A stretch of DNA of 64,000 nt from Paraphaeosphaeria minitans (lineage: Eukaryota > Ascomycota > Dothideomycetes > Pleosporales > Didymosphaeriaceae): contig WJXW01000008.1 in the NCBI GenBank assembly GCA_015832175.1, positions 1,240,001-1,304,000 of the forward strand, given 5' to 3'. Each line of letters opens with the position of its first letter. The stretch's first letter is position 1. The translations under genes and the position numbers were made by a program. This document shows positions 51,894 to 61,743 of the stretch, piece by piece. The notes under the pieces are model-generated. The model was not told the origin of the DNA, made no database searches, and worked only from the letters and a program-made list of their open reading frames with translations.

Positions 51894-52184
51894 ATGGCCG
51901 ACCCTGTAAGCCCTGTGTCAGGGCTACTGGCACTAGTTATCTTCGCTCATAAATCTTGTGTTACATTGTACACAACGATCCAGAGCTTCAAAACTCAACC
52001 CAAACGTGTACGCGACCTCGTCGACGAGCTGGAAGCACTCATGTACATACTAGCGTGCCCAGCGCCCCCTTTCTCAATTTTGCCTGACTTCGTTCTGACG
52101 CATCTCCACAAGCTGAGACAGAGCGTCCGTTACGTCCACATGATCAGTGACGACTCCAACCTCTTTCCATACAACGAGATGTAG
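51894..52184 (+). pseudogene. N-terminal fragment of a fungal STAND/NLR protein (HeLo-like)
   Basis: The frame starts MADPVSPVSGLLALV and continues SFKTQPKRVRDLVDELEAL. This resembles the fungal N-terminal domain of STAND proteins (usually MADP-x-S-x-x-G-L-x-x-L, then K-x-x-P-x-x-V-x-x-L-x-x-E-L). It breaks off after about 95 codons and runs antisense into the cullin fragment. No NACHT or NB-ARC domain follows. It may be a truncated gene or a recombination scar. Confidence 0.55.
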
Positions 52185-52700
52185 CATGTATACATCGTAA
52201 ATGTCTTTCTTTCCCTCCTCGATTTCCCGCTTCACCCACGTTCGATTTAGATACCTGAACAAGTGGTTGTTGTACTTGGCAGCGGTTGCGTATCGATTCC
52301 ACTCCTCCATGTAGAATCCGAGTAACCTCTCCTTCGGAAGTCGTCTAGCTTCTTCTTGGATTCCTTGAAGGTACTCGATAAGTGACTGCTTCACTCTATC
52401 ATATAATTCTTTTCCCAAATAGTATGCTATAGGATGGTAGTTAGATCTCAATACCTCATTAATTGTATCAGTTATCAAACCTTCTCCGCGCTTGCGGCGA
52501 GCGATGCCCTGCTCGCATCCAATGCCACCAGCGTTCCGTGCTGTACAAAAGCTGTGTATGGCTGTATATAGACACATGTATCTTTTCATGTCCAGTTCAA
52601 CATCATCCGATGAGTGGCTCAGGATTTCCCTAACACCAGCCTCGATAGTTTGCCATCTGATGAGTAATTCATTAATTGTATGCACTACATGGATCGCGAC
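52074..52700 (-). pseudogene. Cullin N-terminal fragment
   Basis: A 203-codon open frame resembles the first cullin repeats of a CUL1/Cdc53-type protein: TWVKREIEEGKKDIYDVYMLHLVVWKE, broken as WVKREIEEGKKDIYDVYML; KRYMCLYTAIHSFCTAR; and YATAAKYNNHLFRYLNR. These are hallmark cullin motifs. No ATG start is present at the left edge (the frame opens upstream of INELLIRW). Only about a quarter of a normal 750-residue cullin is present, without the Rbx1-binding and neddylation parts. A foreign-looking insert after GGIGCEQG may be a retained intron. It overlaps the STAND fragment on the opposite strand. Confidence 0.75.
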
Positions 52701-53602
52701 TAGACGTACGTTGTTTCAATATCAGTCTTGCTAGACTGAGCCGGCCTGACCATGTCTATCTGAAAGGAAAGTAAGAATCTATTGAACGTGTGAATCAAGT
52801 GAAGGCGGGGTATACGTAAATTAAGGACGCTCAGTCCATCCTTTCTACTATTACATTCCTGTAATCGCGTCTGGAATGATTAAACTGGTCTGCCGCAAAC
52901 GCTCCTGTCTCAAGCAGCCCTAGTGAAATATGGGGAGCTATGGCTTGATGTCACAACTGTATCACGCAATGAAGCAGGAAACCTCGGAACCCGTTCCTTG
53001 TTTTACTCAAATGCAGGCCTTGTCAACCGGTCAACCACATTGAAGGAAAGAAGACAACACTCGACTACAGAGATATAAAACATATCCTTCCACGACTCAA
53101 AGACTTCGCCACCAGGCTAACACCAACCCAAGACTTGACGCTCATTGTACCAGTTCAGAAATCGGGTTCAGCTCTGAACCTAGTCTTTGGCGATCTGGCC
53201 AACCCACCAGATACACCGTGTGTTGATGGAGTTTCAGCGCTTGAGATGCTCGTGCAGTGACAAGTCACTAAAATTGCCAGGCACAGTCACAAATGAAGTT
53301 ATGGATCCGCCAAGTGCTTTCCTGGGGCTGTCGATGTCGTACAAGCGCGGACGCAGGGATTCGTACTACAGTATACAACTTCAAATGAACACATTTTCGT
53401 ACCAATCAAGGCATTAAATTCCCAAAGCTCTTGGTCTTCGCATCTGCGAACATTCCTGTGCCCAGAGGAAAACAAAAATGAAGGCGTTAGCTGTCTCAAG
53501 TTAAGGCATTCGTAGCCCTCACTTTACTGTTAGGTACTTAACGCGTTGCGTACATGCTTCTGACTCCTAAAGATCCTCGCTTCTTTCGCATCTTCTCTGA
53601 AC
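52701..53602. other. Intergenic region containing palindrome copy D
   Basis: No supported gene. It holds palindrome copy D (53160-53195) and the upstream region of the MYND-SET gene. Confidence 0.4.
53160..53195. repeat. Dispersed nested palindrome, copy D (opposite orientation)
   Basis: Inner arms GGTTCAG and CTGAACC with a CT centre; outer right arm TTTGGCGATC. Its complement aligns with copy B (GATCGCCAAA against GGTCGCCAAG, then TAGGTTCAGAGCTGAACCCG), so it is inverted relative to A-C. The outer left arm has decayed. Confidence 0.7.
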
Positions 53603-54607
53603 ATGACGACTGTTAATCATGGATGTGCATCATGCGATCAAAAACACGATCTGAAGCGTTGCGCACGGTGTTCACGAGCGTATTACTGCTCCCGTGACTG
53701 CCAAAAAAGAGATTGGGCGAAACATAAAGCCGACTGCACGACTCCCGTTCTACCGTCTGACAGTCTTCTGCCGGACTTCGCTACCACTCCAATGTACGAG
53801 GTTAGAACGATGGGCGGGAAAGGACTGGGACTAGTCGCGACGTGTAACATCCCCAAAGGAGCACGCATAATCTCCGAGACTGCTATTTTCGAAATGCCCC
53901 GGAATTCGATCAATCCTACAACCGTGCACAAGTGGATATTGAAGTGTCTGGAGAAGTTGGACGATGAAAAGAGAAAAGCGTTCTACGACCTGCACAACGC
54001 TCATGGAGGCGAAGTGGAGACTGCTCTTGGTATCGCACGGACAAATGCCCTCCCGCTCGGCTCCAATGCCACCGAGGGTGGGTTATTCCTGGGAGCATCT
54101 CGCATCAACCACTCGTGTTGTCACAACGCGCAGAACACTTGGAATGCCAATCTGAATCAGCTTACGATTCATGCGTTCAAGGACATCAAGGAAGGCGAAG
54201 AGATCTGCATATCATACCTCGATGGCTCGGAGGATTATCAGACTCGGCAGCGAGATCTACAGGCTCGATTCTGCTTTAGCTGCACATGCGATCTTTGTTC
54301 TCTCTCTCCATCGAAACGTCAGCGAAGCGATAAGCGATTGAACGAGATCACTAGGCTCGACGAGATTATAGGGGATGGTATGAGTATTGTTACAACGCCT
54401 ATCGCTTGTCTTTATCACGCGCGTCGTGTGTTAGAGCTACTAAAAGAAGAACAAATTGAAGACGCAAGGATCCCGCGGCTCTACTACGATGCCTTCCAGA
54501 TTGCTATTGCTAATGGGGACGAAGCTAGAGCCAAAGTTTTCACCGAGAGAGCTTACGCCACTAGAGTGATTCTGGAGGGAGAAGATAGCCCAGAGGCCGT
54601 TGATTGA
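53603..54607 (+). CDS. MYND zinc finger-SET domain protein (SMYD type)
   Basis: Single-exon, 334 residues. The MYND finger at 8-45 has all eight ligands (C8, C11, C20, C23, C29, C33, H41, C45). The SET domain follows: GKGLGLVAT near 73, the S-adenosylmethionine-binding RINHSC near 167, GEEICISYLD near 206, and the post-SET cysteine cluster CFSCTCDLC near 232. SMYD proteins methylate lysines of histones or other proteins. It ends EGEDSPEAVD; relatives I know of usually continue further after DSPE, so the C terminus may be shortened by a stop at 54605. Catalytic parts are complete. Confidence 0.87.
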   Translation: MTTVNHGCASCDQKHDLKRCARCSRAYYCSRDCQKRDWAKHKADCTTPVLPSDSLLPDFATTPMYEVRTMGGKGLGLVATCNIPKGARIISETAIFEMPRNSINPTTVHKWILKCLEKLDDEKRKAFYDLHNAHGGEVETALGIARTNALPLGSNATEGGLFLGASRINHSCCHNAQNTWNANLNQLTIHAFKDIKEGEEICISYLDGSEDYQTRQRDLQARFCFSCTCDLCSLSPSKRQRSDKRLNEITRLDEIIGDGMSIVTTPIACLYHARRVLELLKEEQIEDARIPRLYYDAFQIAIANGDEARAKVFTERAYATRVILEGEDSPEAVD

Positions 54608-55669
54608 CGCGGGTTAGAGGGTAATCAATGCATGCTGGCGTCTGAACAGAGCCGAGCAAGATACGAAAACGTCTGCACGATCGATCCACAGCAACTACCC
54701 ACATTCTGAAACGCTTGCTTTCGCAGTCAGTCGTCTGGCATCCCATGCGCAGCTTATAGGCGTCGTGCGCTGGCGCCTAAGGATCGCCAATGCCTGGCGT
54801 CTCGCCTCTGACCAGCGAGCTGCTGTTACGGTCCTTGTAAAAGCTAACTATAGGACAATTCTAGCGGCTTAGGGCAAGGCATGCGACGTTGTGTGTGTTG
54901 CCCTGTGACTCTCCAGACACACGCTCATGCAGTGGCTCTGTGGTTTATGGTATGAACATGACGCATGAGGGTTTCGAACATGAACAAGATAGCTCAGAAG
55001 CGCCGTGTGCAGGAACATCATTCCCTATAATCTCGCGCAGCGCGATATCAGGCCCAATACGCGCTCGGTGGCAAGTGAGAGCGACGATTGGAATGCTTGT
55101 TTACATTCTGCGGCGTTTGGGCACGTCACAATAGCGGGGGACGAGAACCAATCGCCACTAACATTGGCTTGTTTCGTCGCTCGCACGGGTGTCTATGGGC
55201 TACCCCGCATCTGGCGCTTGCGCACCCATCGGCCACATGCTTGAATGTTCTATTGTTAGATACTGGAGGCAACGATGTTGACGGCGGTTGCTGCTAGCGC
55301 TTGGAGACAACAGCCACAAAGTCGGGCACCAGAACGCTTAGAATAGACCGCGAACTCGGAGACAAGAGCATTAACATGGGATCCTCGAACAAAAGCCAAA
55401 AAGGGTGCCCAGGCCCTGCAATGGGAATCGTAAAACGAGGCCCATGCCGTTCATATCGTACTCCAGCTATTCGAGCGGCCGAACGCCGCGACCCCAGCCT
55501 GATCTATCCTAACACCGCAACGAAGCGCACCACGACATAAGCGCGCCGCGCCGCGCTGATGCGGTCGTAGCGCGAGCTTGCATAGTTCTAGTTTGTGGTA
55601 AGGCTGAGTCATGCCTTCCCCGCATACATTACTCCGCTTCTCCTTCACCTTTTCATAACCCTCAACAGG
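54608..55669. other. Intergenic region
   Basis: About 1.06 kb with only short overlapping frames. A GC-rich segment near 55540-55570 (repeated GCGCC) is notable only for composition. Nothing else is recognised. Confidence 0.45.
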
Positions 55670-56745
55670 ATGCCCTTGATTCCGAGCAAGACGTTCTGTC
55701 CCGAAAATATACCTGAAGTGGTTTCTACCTTCCGGACCGATGGCGCAATTCCAGTTCTTGATCAAAAGTTTCACGATGGTGGTCAGTGTCGCATCTATAA
55801 GGTGAACTTCTTAGACGGAAAAAGCTGGTCTGTGCGCTTTCCAATACACGTACGGTCCGAATCCCAAGAAGATATAGTGAAGCTTCTCAAAGACGAACAA
55901 GATGTGCTTCAAGAACTTGACGAAAAAGGATTTCCTTGGGCCGCGAAACACATTGGATCTTGCTTCACGTTCGACAATTCGATCGGGTTTCCCTACATAG
56001 CGTTATCATGGATCGAGGGCATGCCCCTTTCTTGGACTACCACCTATCCTCCGAGGCTCATTCGGAACAAGATACTTGATCAGGTTGCAACAATACAAAT
56101 TACTCTTATCGAATGTACCAAAGAAGACAGTCCGTCTGCCATAATTTCTACTTGAGAAATTGCTGACGATAACAGGAAGTTCCGCCGCCCAGTATTTTTC
56201 AAGATTGACGGACAATAAGGTACAGCGAATTCTCACTGGGAAGCTTCCAGGTATCACCGAGGAAGATTGCTCCGATCAAAAACGCCATCTCAGCCGGGTG
56301 CTCCAACCGGAATTAGAGAACGCGCCATTCGCCATTGATCACGGCGATCTGTCGCCATCGAACATCCTAGTTGACTCGGACTATAACGTGACTGGGTGAG
56401 TTGCCCGGTGACAGGACACATAGCACACTGTTGTCGCTAAAACTTTGAAGCATCATCGATTGGGGATTTGCTTCTAAAGTTCCAATTCACCTGGCTGGCC
56501 GCCTACCTCGCTTTCTTCAGCTATCGGAACTTATCCTTCCGCCACCTCTACTTCTTCAAGAAGACCGAAAGGTTTATAGAGCGTCGCTTATGTCAAACCC
56601 TTCGCAAGCGGCATCTTGGATGCTACACATTCAGTCCCCTGAAGATGTTGATTTCCGTCATTGGTTTCTTGAATCAACCATCAGCAAGGGTATGCATCGC
56701 TCACTAGTAAGCTTGGGGTGGAAGATCCCTTATCGTGAGCTTTAG
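55670..56745 (+). pseudogene. APH-family (aminoglycoside phosphotransferase-like) kinase with one frame change
   Basis: Fungal proteins of this kinase-like fold are numerous and mostly of unknown substrate. The first frame starts MPLIPSKTFCPENIP and carries FHDGGQCRIYKV (nucleotide-binding loop) and VRFPIHVRSE. The second, from about 56140, carries TGSSAAQYFSRL, then the catalytic HGDLSPSNILVD. After an intron (56397-56454, GTGAGT to TTGAAG) it continues with the metal-binding IIDWGFASKVP, ending at TAG 56743-56745. Between CTKEDSPSAIIST and the second frame a +1 shift is needed and no usable intron was found, so the gene is probably broken at about 56140-56160. Otherwise kinase residues (catalytic D in HGD, metal D in IDW) are intact. 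Confidence 0.72.
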
Positions 56746-57243
56746 GGTTTGTCCTGGGTGGCATGTCGCAGGAAGTTCGGTTCATCGGATCATATCGATG
56801 ACTCAAGCAGCACTCAATCGATGTTCACTGTGCTGCGGTGCGAAAAGTGAAGAGTCAAAACAATGTATGTAACGTTAGTGGGCAAGGTAATACAGGAAAG
56901 CAGATATGTAAATTTAGCTCAAGCGTTTAGGGCCTAGTCGAACGTCATTATGCCATATCCTCCAACAGGCGGGGCTCGCTGTTAATACTTGGCATTAGTG
57001 CGAAAGAGCACAGGCCATTTTCCATAGTCAAAGGCACGGTCACTGTAACGTCTGTGTTATTCTCGTGATAATGAAGACTAAGCTATCGAAACCCAAGTCC
57101 CTGGTACAAAATAATGAGTGACTAGGTTCAAATGGACATGCGGCCTCAAACGAGGTGGACGAACTGCTAAGCATCCGTTCTGGCCATACAGGCTAGCCAT
57201 TGACTTCCCAAAAGGGTTGTGCACAGCTTTTACTGGCTGATCA
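56746..57243. other. Intergenic region between convergent genes
   Basis: About 500 bp without a frame or repeat worth calling. Confidence 0.45.
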
Positions 57244-58005
57244 CTAACCAGACTGGGTAATTACGTGCGTACCATGGCCATGAGGTGTAGTGCGGTTATC
57301 GCAGGTGCACCTACACCCTCGCGTTATGAGTGGTGGGGAAAAGAACCACGCCGTGTCGGTGCCCGTCAAGCCATCGGGATACTGTGTAAAAGGTAAAATT
57401 AGTAGATGAGCTTCATAAATTGGAGGCTGACGTACATCTTGCGGTTTCAGGTTAATGTTAGCCGAGTTCTGGGTGATCTCACACCTGCCTTCAAAATCGT
57501 CTCCAGGGTACGCACACAGGCCAAATACTCCAATAAGACCTCTCTCGTCAAGTTTGCGCAATAATTCGGCTGCGAATTCACGCTCTTTTCCTCCCAACTG
57601 GACTTTATGTCCCTTCGCATAGCTGAACTCAGTCGGCGCCAACTCTCCAGCAGGGGTGTAGCCCCAGATCGCTGGTTGGGGTTCGTCCATGCCCGCCCCA
57701 GGATCCTTGTTCCAAGCAGTCGATGTGCCATTGTAATCCACCATTTTCTGGCCAGGGAGGATATCGTTGTGGCGATGAAGCATGGCAAGCCCAAAAGTCC
57801 GTTGCATTTCGTAACGGGTGAAAAGGTCTAGACAGTCGTCCTTGACAAATTTAGCTCCACCCAACTCGAGAAATCTATCTCTTGCAGCGTCGAGGCTTGG
57901 AAGAGCTTGGAAATGTTCCCATGAGTATGGAGCGATAGTAATCATGATGATAGGGAATTGGAATGTAGTATAGACGAGTGCAGCTGATGGGGTCTGCGTA
58001 GACAT
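57244..58005 (-). CDS. Hypothetical fungal protein, probably two exons
   Basis: An open frame of 253 codons. A likely 54-nt intron (GTACGT at about 57435 to ACACAG at about 57382) lies in frame within it. Removing it gives NLKPQD-YPDGLTGTD and a 235-residue protein. A second in-frame ATG (MITIAPYSWEHF, 57945) is the more probable start, because a TATATATAAAG box lies at about 58024-58034. The protein has a conserved-looking FGLAMLHRH and a C-terminal CRCTCDNRTTPHGHGTH that could bind metal. I do not recognise the family. Confidence 0.6.
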   Translation of the reverse strand: MSTQTPSAALVYTTFQFPIIMITIAPYSWEHFQALPSLDAARDRFLELGGAKFVKDDCLDLFTRYEMQRTFGLAMLHRHNDILPGQKMVDYNGTSTAWNKDPGAGMDEPQPAIWGYTPAGELAPTEFSYAKGHKVQLGGKEREFAAELLRKLDERGLIGVFGLCAYPGDDFEGRCEITQNSANINLKPQDVRQPPIYEAHLLILPFTQYPDGLTGTDTAWFFSPPLITRGCRCTCDNRTTPHGHGTHVITQSG

Positions 58006-58269
58006 TGATGTTGAGTTGGTTCGACTTTATATATGCGACAGTCTCTCTACTAGAAGACTGCGCTCGAATATTTGCTACATGTTCATGCATGCATGCATAT
58101 ACGAGACGAATTATTCGACTGGACACGCGCAGACGATGGCGCAACGTCGGGAAGAGGCCATATTCTCGAGAACGAGATAATCTCGCTGTGCAGTCGCATT
58201 TGGCAATATCCTAGGCGGGGTTACTGCGTTCTGGCGGCAACATGCGAGTTCTTATTGGGCTGGACTGGA

Positions 58270-58435
58270 ACTAATGCATGTCACAACATATCGCTTCACG
58301 TTACATCGCTTACATCCATATTGCTCGTCGTCACATCTCGTTGCATGACATTGCTTCATCTCCCTTCACGTTGCATCACATCGCTTCACCTCACATCGCT
58401 TCACCTAACGTTGCTCTACCTTATATCGCCTTACC
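58270..58435. repeat. Degenerate short repeat tract (ACATCGCTTCAC-like)
   Basis: About ten loose copies of a 12-15 bp motif (CATCGCTTCAC, CACGTTGCATCAC, CATTGCTTCATC and variants) lie directly upstream of the gene at 58445. Confidence 0.6.
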
Positions 58436-58444
58436 GGTGTTACG

Positions 58445-59361
58445 ATGAAAGTCGATCTTATATTCGATACACTCTTCGACCTTGTCAAGGAAGAGTTTGA
58501 GAACTTTTCCGATGATCTGATCCCTCTTTCTTCAATTCAAGAAAAGACCATTTTGAAATTTACGACCTACACGATAGAAGAGATTACGAAACGGAATCGT
58601 GTGAAGGGAACGTCGCAGAGTATCATGCGCGACATGTGGGAACACATGCCGGAGGTATTTATACTATGCGCATTGGTTACATCCCCAACAAAATGGGGCC
58701 ACGTAGACCCTACCCGCTGCCGCTGGAAGCTGTTGAGATGGTGGAAAAGCGCAGAACACCCTAAAGGACTGGAATGGATCATTGGAGAATATCCACATAT
58801 CCTTCCTGGTGCTGAAAAGGCTGCCACGATAGCAAGTGGTGACGTCCCAAAGAGGGGCCCGGAAACTAGTAGGAGAATCTCCAATTCTCATCCACAAGCA
58901 GACACTAATGGTTGTTCATAGTTGACAGCGAGCAACAACAAAAACGACTTCGAATAGTCCGAACGACCTCAGACGTTCACGATCACAGCATTGGGGTATC
59001 ACCTAATGAGTACACTGAAGTCCTAAAACTTTCGGGGTCGCGAAATGGGATAGTGTCCGAAGCTGGAGCCGATGGAGAAGCTGACGATGAAGCAGGAAGC
59101 ATGCGAGTTGCTGTGATGCCTGACCTGGAGAAATTGCCAGAGATATTGGGACCCCTACTTTTTACTGGTATGCTAAACAGTTCAGTAAAACTCGCGGAGG
59201 CTGAAGAGGACAGAAAGGAGGGCAAACCGCCGAGGAAAGTCACTGGCGCTATGCGCTTGTACCTTGCGGATCAGGAGGGCCAGGATTACAAACTAGAAGT
59301 GTCAATAGGTTTTGAAACGGGCCGCAGGATATGGAACGAAGCTTATCCATTTTATCTCTGA
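58445..59361 (+). CDS. Hypothetical protein in two adjacent frames
   Basis: The first frame (58445-58921) starts MKVDLIFDTLFDLV and has a helical region and a conserved-looking WEHMPEVFILCALV and RCRWKLLRWWKSAEHPKG. The second (58918 onward) continues with an acidic linker (EAGADGEADDEAGS), then DLEKLPEILGPLLFTGML, ending RRIWNEAYPFYL. Frames change near 58915. No clean intron was found, so it is either one frameshifted gene or two overlapping genes. No domain is recognised. Confidence 0.45.
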
Positions 59362-59582
59362 ACCAATTTCAATTTGACCCACATTCTGTCCACAACAACG
59401 CTATGCCGTGCGGGGAGAACCTGATCTTCTGTATCCAAATCTGACCTCTGAGGCGTCATCTCTATTATGCCTATGCTCACGCGGCCGTTCCCACCCTTCC
59501 AAGACAATAGCCTTTCGGCATCGACTCCCTTGAAAGTACGGTATGAAATGTATTCAAAATCCCCATCCTTAGTTTCCTTCAT
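59352..59582 (-). CDS. Possible small protein (76 residues)
   Basis: ATG-started frame (MKETKDGDFEYISY) convergent with and slightly overlapping the preceding gene. Composition is protein-like but no family or promoter motif was seen. Confidence 0.3.
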   Translation of the reverse strand: MKETKDGDFEYISYRTFKGVDAERLLSWKGGNGRVSIGIIEMTPQRSDLDTEDQVLPARHSVVVDRMWVKLKLVQR

Positions 59583-60288
59583 TTCCTATATCCCATTTCG
59601 TCAGAACCAGTGAAACTATGCAAAAGTATCCGGATCCGCCCTACCTCGGGCATGAGACCGATGTTCTGTGTCTCAATTCGAAACGCGTTCCACGTGCGAC
59701 GCTTAGACTGAACGCTCGAAGGGGCTTTTGATCGTCGATTAAAGAGGTCTGGTTATGTTCTTGGAGGTGGATGGCGCAAAGTGTGGTAAGTCTAGAAGGA
59801 GTTCAACCGGGCGCGCGAGCGCGTTACGATGGGAGCCAGCCAGGAAGGAAAACCCTACTTATGTTTTAGCAAGCGGATAGCCGTGGAGGGGTCGCGCGGC
59901 CAATGTTCACCTTTGGGGGCTTCGCGGATGAAGCACAGTGTATCCTGGTGGCCGCTAGATAAAACCTGTAGGCTTCTGCACGAGCTGACAGCGGCAAGTA
60001 GCAGGTGAAGATGATGTAGGAAAGACCGGGCAGTCGCTCGTCACAGCGCGCGCCCGTTTGTAGGTGTTGCTGCCCGATGAGATGGCTGCCCCACATTGCG
60101 CATTTTTAATCACGTGCACTTATATCCTTACTAAGCTTCGTCCCTCAGTCAATCCCAATATGACGGGTATAGAGCACCCACCGGTGGTACCCTCATAATT
60201 CTTTAGCGCGGCGGAGGAGACAGCTTACGTACACATTGCGAATACCGGAGTCCAATCACAGAGTGCGAAGAGACGCGGGGAGGCGGCG
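59583..60288. other. Non-coding region, likely containing the LINE 5' UTR
   Basis: No supported gene. The segment from about 60170 to 60288 directly precedes the LINE ORF1 and may be its 5' UTR; the boundary cannot be set from one copy. Confidence 0.4.
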
Positions 60289-61743
60289 ATGCCGACGCGT
60301 CCCGGCGGGATGACCGACGAACCCCATACGAACGTCCCCCTACCAATCGTCGACGGTGACCAACCGGTACGCCCACAACGCGAATCAAGACCGGTTACCT
60401 TCTTCGACGGAACGACATGGCGAGGAACCACGACCGAACCCACTACCCTCGACCCAGACGCTGCGCCAGACACGACACGAGTAAACCAACCATCGAACGT
60501 ACCCGCAAATAAGACCAATCGCATCGCTAGATTACGATCAAGGCAAAGGAGATCCCCAGAACCTCCACAAACCCGATGGGAAGAGATAACCTGGCTTATA
60601 GCAAGCCTACGGGACGTCATCACAAAACAGGAGCGGATGATAGAGGGTATTAGAACCAACCTGGCCGCACTACAGAGGCAGAACGAAACGCTACAAGGCC
60701 AGAACGAAACGTTGCAGGACCAGAACGAGGCGTTAAGCGCGAGGGTTGACGAGCTTGGAAACCGGATAAAGGAGCTTCAGGAACATAGCAGCGCACATAG
60801 GAGTCAGAACGAGACGTTGAAAGAGGGTATTTCTGCCCTTAAGAGTGAGTTACAGACACTCGGTACGAATCGTCCATCATGGGCCGCAATCGCAGCGCAG
60901 GGTAACACAACAGCGCCGGGCAGGCCTCCATCGGTAAACCCTAGCCCGAGCCAACAAGCAAACGAACAAAAGCTTCCGGGTATCAGTCTTGACCTCTCCG
61001 GTGTGATCAGCCCCCAATTTCAGATATCCAACACTAAAGAGATCAGAGATCGTGTCCGCCAGGCGTTTAACAGCCACGCGAATACCAAGGACATAGGCTG
61101 GTTTGGCATTGCGAGGACAGGAGCAGACCCAAACAGGGTCAAAATATGCTTAAGAACGCACGAGGAGGCAGCCAGGATCAAAAGGCATGACGAATGGCTT
61201 CAGTCCCATTTCCGAGGAGCTCGTGTCCAGGGCGAGCAATGGTACCCGGTCAAAGTCGACAGGGTAAATAAGGCTAGCATATGTGATGATTCGAGAATTC
61301 ACCTCCGGGAGGATGCCGGAGCGAAGATAGGTGCCGAAAACGGGGTCGTAGTCAGGAAATTACGCTTCATCGGCCGCCCGAACCCAGACAAGCTCCATTG
61401 CTCAGTCGTCCTCTTTCTCGCTAGCAAACAAGAAGCGGAAGAACTCATACGGCGCAAGTACCTAGATGTCGACGGTGAGGTAGCGTACACTAAAACCTAT
61501 GAACCAAGGCCTACCCCTCGACGCTGTTTTAATTGCCACAAGTTCGACGACCATGAGGCTCGAAGATGCCCGACCAGAGAGCCGACATGCGGATTCTGTG
61601 CTAGAACCGGTCACGTAGAACGCGACTGTGCTTCGGAGACTCCGAAGTGTGTTAATTGCTCCGGCCCACATAAGGCCAGCGATAGAGGATGCCCTGAATA
61701 TAAAAGACTCCTGCAGGAAGTAAATCCCCTACGCCATGCCTAG
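60289..61743 (+). CDS. LINE ORF1, gag-like with coiled coil and three CCHC knuckles
   Basis: A 484-residue RNA-binding protein. Residues about 104-190 form a coiled coil with repeated RQNETLQ/GQNETLQ/DQNEALS units. An RRM-like middle follows. Knuckles near 413-465 are CFNCHKFDDHEARRC, CGFCARTGHVERDC and CVNCSGPHKASDRGC. It ends in TAG at 61741-61743, overlapping the ORF2 ATG. Confidence 0.9.
   Translation: MPTRPGGMTDEPHTNVPLPIVDGDQPVRPQRESRPVTFFDGTTWRGTTTEPTTLDPDAAPDTTRVNQPSNVPANKTNRIARLRSRQRRSPEPPQTRWEEITWLIASLRDVITKQERMIEGIRTNLAALQRQNETLQGQNETLQDQNEALSARVDELGNRIKELQEHSSAHRSQNETLKEGISALKSELQTLGTNRPSWAAIAAQGNTTAPGRPPSVNPSPSQQANEQKLPGISLDLSGVISPQFQISNTKEIRDRVRQAFNSHANTKDIGWFGIARTGADPNRVKICLRTHEEAARIKRHDEWLQSHFRGARVQGEQWYPVKVDRVNKASICDDSRIHLREDAGAKIGAENGVVVRKLRFIGRPNPDKLHCSVVLFLASKQEAEELIRRKYLDVDGEVAYTKTYEPRPTPRRCFNCHKFDDHEARRCPTREPTCGFCARTGHVERDCASETPKCVNCSGPHKASDRGCPEYKRLLQEVNPLRHA

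Noticed and set aside
43491..53195. Nested palindrome copies as conserved coding exons (frames reading AKQSGSALN followed by GDL occur in three copies)
   Set aside because: The similarity is limited to the palindrome core, flanks differ completely and frames are not sustained, so the shared peptide follows from the DNA repeat.
57244..58005. Treating the full 253-codon frame as one exon
   Set aside because: A 54-nt GT-AG interval in frame has canonical donor and acceptor and removes an out-of-character hydrophobic stretch.
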